Shown piece after piece: positions 57,547 to 64,000 of a stretch of DNA of 64,000 nucleotides (the first letter of the stretch is position 1; every line of letters begins with the position of its first letter). The notes under the pieces are model-generated. The model saw only the letters and a list, made by a program, of their open reading frames with translations. It searched no databases and was not told the origin of the DNA. The position numbers were made by a program, and so were the translations under genes. The stretch is taken from assembly GCF_900456975.1 (NCBI RefSeq), contig NZ_UGYM01000002.1:2976001-3040000 (forward strand). Direction: 5' to 3'. The DNA is from Shewanella baltica. GTDB lineage: Bacteria; Pseudomonadota; Gammaproteobacteria; Enterobacterales; Shewanellaceae.

Positions 57547-58284
57547 TTAACTTACGGTCTTTAACCATAACCACAAACGGCCAATGTATTCGTGAATCGC
57601 CCGCTGAGAGGCCACTAGATTATCCGCCGTCAAACGCCACCAAAAATCATCTCTCCCAATAAAATCCGTTGGTGCGGCTTCAGGATGTAAACCTTTAGCG
57701 GTGAAGATAGCCATCGCCCGTGGCATATGAGTGGCCGATGTGACTAAGCGAAAAGGTTCTTCGCCTAATTCCCACTGTAAATATTGCGCTTCTTCTATCG
57801 TATCTCGCGCTAAAGGAAATTGAATGATCCGACGTTTATCGACGCCCAGTTCAACTGCGGCATTCGCCATCATTTCAGCATGGGAAAATTGAGTGAGTTC
57901 ACCGCCCCAACCGCTGAAAATCAACTTACATTCTTGGCCTAAATTAAGTTGTCTGACACCTTCACTAAGCCTTGCAAGCGCTACTGCAGACAAGGATTGC
58001 ACCGCAGTCGCACCTTGAATATCCGAGTGCGCCGAACCTAATACCATCACAAAACAGGCGCCAGCGATGGGCGTAGAATTAATGGGGTAAGCTGATTCTA
58101 ATGGGCGCACTAAGGTATTCACACCCAGCTGACTGCTTAAAAAGAGTAAGACAAAGAAGGCGCACGATACTAAGTATTTCGCCATGCTCCGACGGCGCCA
58201 TACCAGAATAGAAATGAGTAATAACAATAGGATAAAGGGAATCGGCATTATCCCCTGTGAAACAACTTTCTTAACCCAAAACAT
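57547..58284 (-). CDS. elyC: ElyC/SanA-type envelope biogenesis protein (DUF218)
   Basis: 245 residues from the ATG giving MFWVKKVVSQGIMPIPFIL; frames from 58293 or 58317 are longer alternatives. Two membrane segments at the start are followed by a DUF218 domain: GACFVMVLGSAHSD, SALARLSEGVRQLN-like, and TSATHMPRAMAIFTAKGL. E. coli ElyC has the same order and size and acts on lipid-carrier use in peptidoglycan and enterobacterial common antigen synthesis. Confidence 0.8.
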   Translation of the reverse strand: MFWVKKVVSQGIMPIPFILLLLLISILVWRRRSMAKYLVSCAFFVLLFLSSQLGVNTLVRPLESAYPINSTPIAGACFVMVLGSAHSDIQGATAVQSLSAVALARLSEGVRQLNLGQECKLIFSGWGGELTQFSHAEMMANAAVELGVDKRRIIQFPLARDTIEEAQYLQWELGEEPFRLVTSATHMPRAMAIFTAKGLHPEAAPTDFIGRDDFWWRLTADNLVASQRAIHEYIGRLWLWLKTVS

Positions 58285-58354
58285 GATGTCCATGCCAAGC
58301 AACCCAAAAGAGCGCAATCATAGCATCAAAATACGGCTAAACGCATAGCAGATA

Positions 58355-58385
58355 ACATTAGCCCAGCGTTTTGCTGGGCTAATGT
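58355..58385. other. Strong 13-bp hairpin downstream of mak
   Basis: ACATTAGCCCAGC / GCTGGGCTAATGT around GTTTT. It is a stable stem without a clear T-run, 80 bp after the mak stop. It may end the mak transcript or protect RNA ends. Confidence 0.5.
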
Positions 58386-58465
58386 TTATAAAACGTATAG
58401 GCCATTAAGCATTGATTTCAAAGCTGAATAAGCTCACTAGATAAGTACAGATATCCAAGCAAAGA

Positions 58466-59383
58466 TTACTTTTCCCATAACCAAGCGGCGCCGCGCACAC
58501 CCGATGAACAACCATAAAGATTCTGCACCACAGGCGTATGGCACTCACGCCCCACCACATAATGGGCCAGCAATGCCGGTAATCTTGGGTAAATCGCCGC
58601 GACATTCGACATACCGCCGCCCAGCACTATAGCATCGGGATCGAGCATATTGATCACATGGGCGAGTGAACGAGCGAGCCTATCCATATAACGATCAAAC
58701 GCAGCGACCGCAATCGCATCCCCCTCATCGACTAACAACATAATATCGGCACCTGATTTTGCAGCAGCACGCACTGTGCCCGCCGCCGTCAATGCCGCAT
58801 TAAAATCACGCACAAAGCCAGTGCCAGAGATAAAGGTCTCGATACAATCGGGATTGCCACAGAAGCAACGGGTGGTATTAAACTCTTCCTTGGTCATCCA
58901 AGGCAGAGGATTATGACCCCATTCACCGCCAATACCATTACCCCCACCGTGCACTTTGCCGTTAATTGCCACGCCAGCGCCACAGCCAGTACCGATAATC
59001 ACACCAAACACCACAGATGCGCCAGCGGCGGCACCATCGACCGACTCTGATACCGCAAAGCAGTTTGCATCATTGGCAACCCGCACTTCACGCTGCAACA
59101 ATTCCCCTAAATCCACATCAAGGGGATGACCATTGATCCACGTTGAATTGGCGTTTTTCACTAAACCTGAATAGGGCGATACCACACCAGGAATTCCCAC
59201 ACCGACTGTGCCTTGCTCGCCGAGTGTCGCTTCCGCTTCCTTGACCAGATTGGCCACCGCAGCTAGCGTGCCCTGATAGTCACGCGGCGTCGTCACACGT
59301 TTGCGAAATAGCTCATTGCCTTCATCACTCAGTGCGACTAATTCTATTTTTGTTCCGCCTAAATCGACGCCCATGCGCATCAT
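58466..59383 (-). CDS. mak: Fructokinase of the ROK family
   Basis: 305 residues, very close to E. coli Mak as recalled: [47 protein letters not shown], and the zinc site with [15 protein letters not shown]. The sugar site [10 protein letters not shown] follows the ROK pattern. It phosphorylates fructose (perhaps mannose). Two ATGs lie at the start; the first is nine bases from GGAG. Confidence 0.88.
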   Translation of the reverse strand: MMRMGVDLGGTKIELVALSDEGNELFRKRVTTPRDYQGTLAAVANLVKEAEATLGEQGTVGVGIPGVVSPYSGLVKNANSTWINGHPLDVDLGELLQREVRVANDANCFAVSESVDGAAAGASVVFGVIIGTGCGAGVAINGKVHGGGNGIGGEWGHNPLPWMTKEEFNTTRCFCGNPDCIETFISGTGFVRDFNAALTAAGTVRAAAKSGADIMLLVDEGDAIAVAAFDRYMDRLARSLAHVINMLDPDAIVLGGGMSNVAAIYPRLPALLAHYVVGRECHTPVVQNLYGCSSGVRGAAWLWEK

Positions 59384-59444
59384 GAATTACTACTCCAGTG
59401 TTTAGCCCGCCCTTTCATCAACGAATATCGATGCTAGGCGGTCG

Positions 59445-60251
59445 TTATTTCACCCAGCCTGGGGCTGTGGCAATAAAATAAGGGTTTAAAACGTCAGGTT
59501 TTTGATTATAAGTTAATGGTTCACCTGACTCATAACAGACAACTGTGCCGCCTGCACTTTCGAGCACAGCTTGCGCCGCCGCAGTATCCCATTCGCTGGT
59601 AGGACCCAGTCTGGGGTACAGATCGGCACTGCCTTCTGCCAACATACAAAACTTAAGCGAGCTACCCACGCTTAAGATGTCATGCTCGCCAAACTGTTGT
59701 AAATATTGCGCTAAACCAGGGCTCAAGTGCGAGCGACTGCCAACAATCATCGGCATCGCGCGTGGCGCTTTAGCGCCCAATAAGGGACTTTCTTGACCCG
59801 CTTGTTGACGCCATGCACCTAAATGCTTAGCGCCGTAATAATAGGTATCGAGCACAGGCGCATATACCACACCTGCGATTGCAACCCCTTGATGGATAAG
59901 CGCAATATTGACGGTAAACTCACCATTGCGCTTAATAAATTCCTTAGTGCCATCTAAAGGGTCAATTAACCAATAGGTTTGCCATTGACGACGCTCATCC
60001 CACGCAATATCCGCCGCTTCCTCAGACATAATAGGAATACCGACAAACTGCTGCGCCAATGCCGCCACTATCACGTGGTGCGCGGCTAAATCCGCCGCTG
60101 TCACGGGGCTATCGTCACCCTTATGGCTCACCGAAAAGTCATCTTGACCATAAACCGTCATAATGGCATCGCCCGCCGTTTTGGCAATCGCGACCACTTG
60201 CAATAGATCTTGTTTGGTCAATGTCTGTGCTATTGTCGTCTTGTCTGTCAC
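59445..60251 (-). CDS. cysQ: 3'(2'),5'-bisphosphate nucleotidase
   Basis: 268 residues, starting at a GTG with AAGGA upstream. The inositol-monophosphatase fold metal motifs are present: IMSEEAADI, WLIDPLDGTKEFIKRNGEFTVN, and the late SEWDTAAAQAVLE. It removes PAP/PAPS by-products of sulfate assimilation. It is 61 bp downstream... of mak's upstream end on the same strand, so joint transcription with mak is possible. Confidence 0.9.
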   Translation of the reverse strand: MTDKTTIAQTLTKQDLLQVVAIAKTAGDAIMTVYGQDDFSVSHKGDDSPVTAADLAAHHVIVAALAQQFVGIPIMSEEAADIAWDERRQWQTYWLIDPLDGTKEFIKRNGEFTVNIALIHQGVAIAGVVYAPVLDTYYYGAKHLGAWRQQAGQESPLLGAKAPRAMPMIVGSRSHLSPGLAQYLQQFGEHDILSVGSSLKFCMLAEGSADLYPRLGPTSEWDTAAAQAVLESAGGTVVCYESGEPLTYNQKPDVLNPYFIATAPGWVK

Positions 60252-60617
60252 TGAAACGTCCTTAATGCATTAAATATCTTGGCATTATGCCATTGTCATC
60301 CAAGGGGAATTTAGAACAAATTCATCATACATCAAGCAAAATAGACTAAGACTCACGGCTTGAACCGCTGCGTACAAAACCACAGATAAACAAAGTGATT
60401 ACGATACTAAGGCAAGCCATCGGCGCTGAGAAGAGCCTTGAGTCCAGCTGCATTCGTATTCACAGCCCATGGTTTCATGTGGATAGTCTACATCTGTCGC
60501 TTAAATCTGATTATTGGCGGGCTTATTGTTTTCGACAGCGTTAATCACTGCGACAACGTAAACGCTTAACGCTGATTAAAGCAGCCTAAAGCAAAATGTG
60601 AGTCACGCTCATTATCG
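60252..60617. other. Intergenic region upstream of cysQ
   Basis: No gene, repeat or clear hairpin was found. It should contain the cysQ promoter near its left edge. Confidence 0.5.
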
Positions 60618-61763
60618 TCAAGATAACCGCCGCAACATGCAATTCAGTTGCTGACGCCAATCTTGCCACTCCACGTTATCAGGTATCGACTGTGTGTTAT
60701 TGGTCACCAAAGTGGAGCGTAATTTACCACTGTTCAACACACTATAACTCGGCCTTTTTGCCAAACCCACGCCGCGATTTAGTGCTTGTTTAGCATAATG
60801 AGCGCTGGTAATTGGCTGGATAACCACAGGTAGACTTAACAGATTGAGCGCTAGGGCTTGTCGCTGGATTTCACAGGCAAACTCATACCAACTACATTGG
60901 CCTTGAGCGCTGTAATGAAATACTCCTGAGCACTGCTGCACGACTAATTGCCATATTACCTTAGCGAGTGCATCACTCCACGTCGGGCAACCGATTTGAT
61001 CGACTATCACCTGCAAACTTGGCTGGGTACGCATCAAGTTCAGCATGGTGTTGACAAAATTATGCCCATCTTGACCGTAAAGCCATGAGGTGCGAACAAT
61101 CGTTGCACCATCACCCAAGACCGCCACTACCCTCTGCTCACCAAGCAACTTACTCGTACCGTAAGCAGACAACGGCTTGGGAGCATCGAGTTCAACAAAT
61201 GGCCTTGGTAAATGGTTTGGATTTGGATTTGAATTTGGAGCTAAGTCTGGGTTTTTATGTTGTTCAACGCCACTTTCTCTAGCATCGCAAACAGCACGTT
61301 CAGCTGCATGAGCAATACCGCAAACAGTATGACCACCAAACACATAATCGCTCGACACATGCAGTAAGCGCGCCCCCGACAACAAACATTGCTGCGCCAG
61401 TAACTCAGGGCCAAGTGCATTCACGCGATGCGCTTCGATTGCGTCATGCTCAGCAGCGTCAACCGCATTATAGGCCGCGCAATTGATCACCCAGCTTGGT
61501 CGATATTGAGCAAACACTGCTGCAATATTGGCGGCATCGGTAATGTCTAACTGACTGCGACTTAACGCATAAAGCTCCAGCGGTATGCTTGTGTTTGCGT
61601 TGCTATCTAGGGCTAGCTCGCCAATATTGGCAGCGATTCTCAGCAAGGCCTGTGCGAGCTGACTCTTCGCGCCCGTGATTATTACCACTTGAGGAGTGTT
61701 AGCGTCTGTGGCTCTCGTCTCAACACATTGAAGTGGCGTCACTTTAATTGCCACTATTTTCAT
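60618..61763 (-). CDS. RmlD-like sugar-nucleotide reductase (dTDP-4-dehydrorhamnose reductase family)
   Basis: 381 residues from the ATG just after a GTG. The Rossmann part is VIITGAKSQLAQALLRI. VINCAAYNAVDAAEHD, LHVSSDYVFGG, YGTSKLLGE and RTSWLYGQDGHNFVNTML are RmlD hallmarks, so the YxxxK is intact. A Pro/Asn-rich stretch (residues ~165-195, with SNPNPN) interrupts the usual fold. It begins after a very short gap from the PHP gene and is probably co-transcribed. No other rhamnose genes are present. Confidence 0.75.
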   Translation of the reverse strand: MKIVAIKVTPLQCVETRATDANTPQVVIITGAKSQLAQALLRIAANIGELALDSNANTSIPLELYALSRSQLDITDAANIAAVFAQYRPSWVINCAAYNAVDAAEHDAIEAHRVNALGPELLAQQCLLSGARLLHVSSDYVFGGHTVCGIAHAAERAVCDARESGVEQHKNPDLAPNSNPNPNHLPRPFVELDAPKPLSAYGTSKLLGEQRVVAVLGDGATIVRTSWLYGQDGHNFVNTMLNLMRTQPSLQVIVDQIGCPTWSDALAKVIWQLVVQQCSGVFHYSAQGQCSWYEFACEIQRQALALNLLSLPVVIQPITSAHYAKQALNRGVGLAKRPSYSVLNSGKLRSTLVTNNTQSIPDNVEWQDWRQQLNCMLRRLS

Positions 61764-61769
61764 CACGGA

Positions 61770-62534
61770 TCAACAGCATGGCTCATCGTCGCTAAATAAG
61801 GGGATCAAATCGGCGACGGTTTCATGACCACGTGCAGCTAAAAAGGCTAAGAGTGCAGAAGGACTACGATTGAGTAATCGTGATGGCGGATAAGCCACTT
61901 CATCGATGATCGCTTGCGCCCGCGCAAAACCGCCCAAACTAAAAGCCACATGGGAATCAGAGCCCATAACTAAAATAGTGCCAAATTCCTTGGCCGCTTT
62001 AGCAATCGCAGTGCAATTGGCTTCGCTGCCCTTACGGGACACTTCAAAGGAGGAATTGTTAATTTCGAGCGCTACACCGTATTCGGCAGCGGCGCGGGCA
62101 ACGGCTTCAATATCAATCGGATAGGCTGGGTTTCCCGGATGGGTAATGATGTCGACCTTGCCACTCTTAATCGCATTAATCATAGCCTCTGTGTGGGTTG
62201 CCTTATCCGATGGCGGATAAACCGGCTCATGAAATCCCGCAAGCACAATATCGAGCTGCTTTAGATAATCGCCAAAGAAATCAATCTCGCCGTCGATATT
62301 TTTAATGTTGGCTTCGATACCGCGCAAAATCCCTACGCCATCGACCATACGAGGCAGCACTCTTAAATTCACAAAGTGCCAAAAATGCGGTGCATCGGCC
62401 ATCGCAGGCCCATGATCTGTATTCGCAAATAGGCGGATACCCTTTTGTTTTGCGACGGCAATATAGTCATGAATCGTGCTATAAGCATGGCTTGAAGCCA
62501 CAGTATGGGTATGAGTGTCGACTTGGTACTGCAT
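61770..62534 (-). CDS. ycdX: PHP-domain phosphatase, YcdX type
   Basis: 254 residues. The metal-binding start is [20 protein letters not shown]. Then come [41 protein letters not shown] and GSDSHVAF, giving the three-metal PHP site. YcdX acts on small phosphates in the cytoplasm and has been linked to swarming in E. coli. AGGTG is just upstream of the ATG. The final CC pair is unusual. Confidence 0.85.
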   Translation of the reverse strand: MQYQVDTHTHTVASSHAYSTIHDYIAVAKQKGIRLFANTDHGPAMADAPHFWHFVNLRVLPRMVDGVGILRGIEANIKNIDGEIDFFGDYLKQLDIVLAGFHEPVYPPSDKATHTEAMINAIKSGKVDIITHPGNPAYPIDIEAVARAAAEYGVALEINNSSFEVSRKGSEANCTAIAKAAKEFGTILVMGSDSHVAFSLGGFARAQAIIDEVAYPPSRLLNRSPSALLAFLAARGHETVADLIPLFSDDEPCC

Positions 62535-62580
62535 GGTTCACCTCAGTCAAATGATTCAATCAATTTTAAACTGGTCACTA

Positions 62581-64000
62581 TTAGCTAAAAAGCGATAACA
62601 ATTCATCGGCGCTTCCTTGCCATGTGCCCTTACCTTTACCTTCGAGAATACTGTCCGCTAGGCTTTGCTTATGCTGCTGCATTTCTTGGATTTTTTCTTC
62701 TACAGTGCCTTCGGCAATCAGCTTATACACAAACACGGGCTTATCTTGGCCGATACGATGGGCTCTGTCCGTAGCCTGTTTTTCCGCCGCTGGATTCCAC
62801 CAAGGATCATAATGGATAACGGTATCGGCCGCGGTGAGATTGAGCCCAGTACCGCCCGCTTTTAAGCTAATTAAGAACACAGGCGTATCACCTTCTTGGA
62901 ACTTATCTATCTGGGCTTGGCGCAGGCGAGTTTGCCCTGTGAGCTTACTGTAATCGAGCCCCAAGTCCACCAGCTCAGCTTCAATCAGGCTAAGCATGCT
63001 AGTGAACTGGCTGAAGATCAATATCTTACGCCCCTCTTGCACCATCTCGGGCAAGTTCTGTTTTAGCCAGTCTAACTTAGCATTACTCTTCACTTTCTGC
63101 GCTTGCTCTAACTTTACTAAGCGCGGATCGCAGCAGGCTTGGCGTAGCTTAAGTAAGGCATCGAGAAACTCGATATGACTGCTGCCAACGCCTTGAGTGG
63201 CAAATAAATCCCGCAGTTTTTTCTCCATCACCAATCGAATACTCTCGTAGAGATTACGCTGATCTTTTTCTAACTCTAAGCTCTGGGAGATTTCGGTTTT
63301 AGGGGGTAATTCACCGACCACTTCATCTTTGGTTCGGCGCAGCACAAAAGGCGCAATCCGTTGACTCAAGATTTGCGCTTGTTCCATATCACCATAACGT
63401 TCAATTTTGTGCCTAAAGGATTTATTAAAGAAGGCATTCGTGCCGAGTAATCCGGGCAAACTAAAATCCATCAAAGACTTAAGTTCGCCTAAGTGATTTT
63501 CAAGCGGCGTACCCGACAAACACAATCTAAACGGCGCTTTAAGCTCTTTAATCACTTGAGTCACTTTCGCCTGCGCATTTTTAATCTGCTGCGCTTCATC
63601 GAGCACGATATGTTCAAACACCTGCTGTTGGTAATAGTCACTGTCGCGCACAATCAGCGGATAGGTCGTCACCACAATATCAAACTCACCTAAGCGTTCG
63701 AGCAAAGGCTTACGCAAGGCGCCATGAATCACGACAAGCTTTAACGAAGGTGCAAATTTCGCGGCTTCCTTTGCCCAATTACCCACTAAACTCGTTGGGC
63801 AAATAATGAGGCTTGGAGCATGGTTAGCCCCTACGGGTTTTAGTGCTTGCTGCTTGAGTAAAAAGGCCAAGGTTTGAATGGTTTTACCTAGACCCATATC
63901 ATCGGCCAAAATACCGCCAAGCTGATATTCCTTTAAAAAACAGAGCCAATTTAAGCCTTGCTGTTGATACTGGCGTAACTCAGCATGTAAGTTGTCGGGG
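62581..64000 (-). CDS. SNF2/DEAD-type helicase, C-terminal part
   Basis: The frame is open to the window edge, so the N-terminus is missing; ~473 residues are seen. Motif I is LADDMGLGKT, with Q-motif-like LRQYQQQGLNWL before it. DEAQ(Q) is the Walker B, and SGTPLENHLGELKSL is motif III. The second lobe has ILIFSQFTSMLSLIE, LKAGGTGLNLTAAD and HRIGQDKPVFVYKLIAEGTVEEKI, all SNF2. Such bacterial proteins translocate on DNA and act with polymerase or in repair; the role here is unknown. Confidence 0.9.
   Translation of the reverse strand, partial: PDNLHAELRQYQQQGLNWLCFLKEYQLGGILADDMGLGKTIQTLAFLLKQQALKPVGANHAPSLIICPTSLVGNWAKEAAKFAPSLKLVVIHGALRKPLLERLGEFDIVVTTYPLIVRDSDYYQQQVFEHIVLDEAQQIKNAQAKVTQVIKELKAPFRLCLSGTPLENHLGELKSLMDFSLPGLLGTNAFFNKSFRHKIERYGDMEQAQILSQRIAPFVLRRTKDEVVGELPPKTEISQSLELEKDQRNLYESIRLVMEKKLRDLFATQGVGSSHIEFLDALLKLRQACCDPRLVKLEQAQKVKSNAKLDWLKQNLPEMVQEGRKILIFSQFTSMLSLIEAELVDLGLDYSKLTGQTRLRQAQIDKFQEGDTPVFLISLKAGGTGLNLTAADTVIHYDPWWNPAAEKQATDRAHRIGQDKPVFVYKLIAEGTVEEKIQEMQQHKQSLADSILEGKGKGTWQGSADELLSLFS

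Noticed and set aside
1..64000. tRNA, rRNA or prophage
   Set aside because: No cloverleaf/CCA segments, rRNA-like sequence, integrase or phage structural genes were recognised by eye; a dedicated tRNA scan would be needed to exclude tRNA genes completely.

Overview
The window looks like a chromosomal segment of a Shewanella species (Gammaproteobacteria). Three things suggest this: an outer-membrane decaheme cytochrome of the OmcA/MtrC family, a pterin-dependent phenylalanine hydroxylase/tyrosine-degradation cluster under TyrR, and a seven-gene valine/branched-chain acyl-CoA degradation operon beside metA. From memory, the gene order from about 23.7 to 56.6 kb matches the S. oneidensis MR-1 region around SO_1659-SO_1690 in reverse; this was not checked by alignment.

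Layout. 0-8.8 kb: the end of a serine hydrolase, SseB-like protein, a CoA-transferase, a second signal peptidase I, and a tightly overlapping tetR-hlyD-ABC ATPase-ABC permease efflux operon. 8.8-12 kb: a long gene-free stretch, then an exported lipase-like hydrolase paired with a lipoprotein. 12-18 kb: the main accessory region. It holds a 1,092-residue winged-helix/STAND NTPase/TPR protein with a small DP-EP-like partner, an array of A- and B-type REP-like repeats, and a REP-associated tyrosine transposase. 18-23.6 kb: a PAS-GGDEF protein, a LamG/FAD-oxidase fusion, an EamA exporter gene cut in two by a ~265 bp MITE, and a bacterial lipocalin.

23.7-31 kb: ABC-F factor YbiT, the copper exporter CopA with divergent CueR, and an S9 peptidase lipoprotein. 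31-39 kb: a seven-gene operon (thiolase, mmsA, acyl-CoA dehydrogenase, two crotonase-fold enzymes, mmsB, SDR) that takes valine/isoleucine-type acyl-CoAs to central metabolites; a terminator follows the last gene. 39-44 kb: metA, a YbaY-like lipoprotein, an SDR, OmpW behind a perfect FNR/EtrA site, and two small proteins. 44-49 kb: maiA, fumarylacetoacetase, tyrR, phhB and phhA, i.e. Phe/Tyr catabolism with its regulator.

49-56.7 kb: galU-galE, a NapF-like ferredoxin, a bactofilin, a LysR regulator and the decaheme cytochrome. 56.7-64 kb: envelope and housekeeping genes (DUF2982, ElyC, fructokinase Mak, CysQ, RmlD-like reductase, YcdX-like PHP protein, and the C-terminal part of a SNF2 helicase running off the window). 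No rRNA, tRNA or CRISPR array was seen.

The points most worth following are the modular winged-helix/STAND/TPR gene with its AT-rich sensor half and partner, the LamG-FAD oxidase lacking both usual flavin-linking residues, the MITE-split transporter, the repeat-extended HlyD lipoprotein, and CueR with an acidic/His-rich insert.
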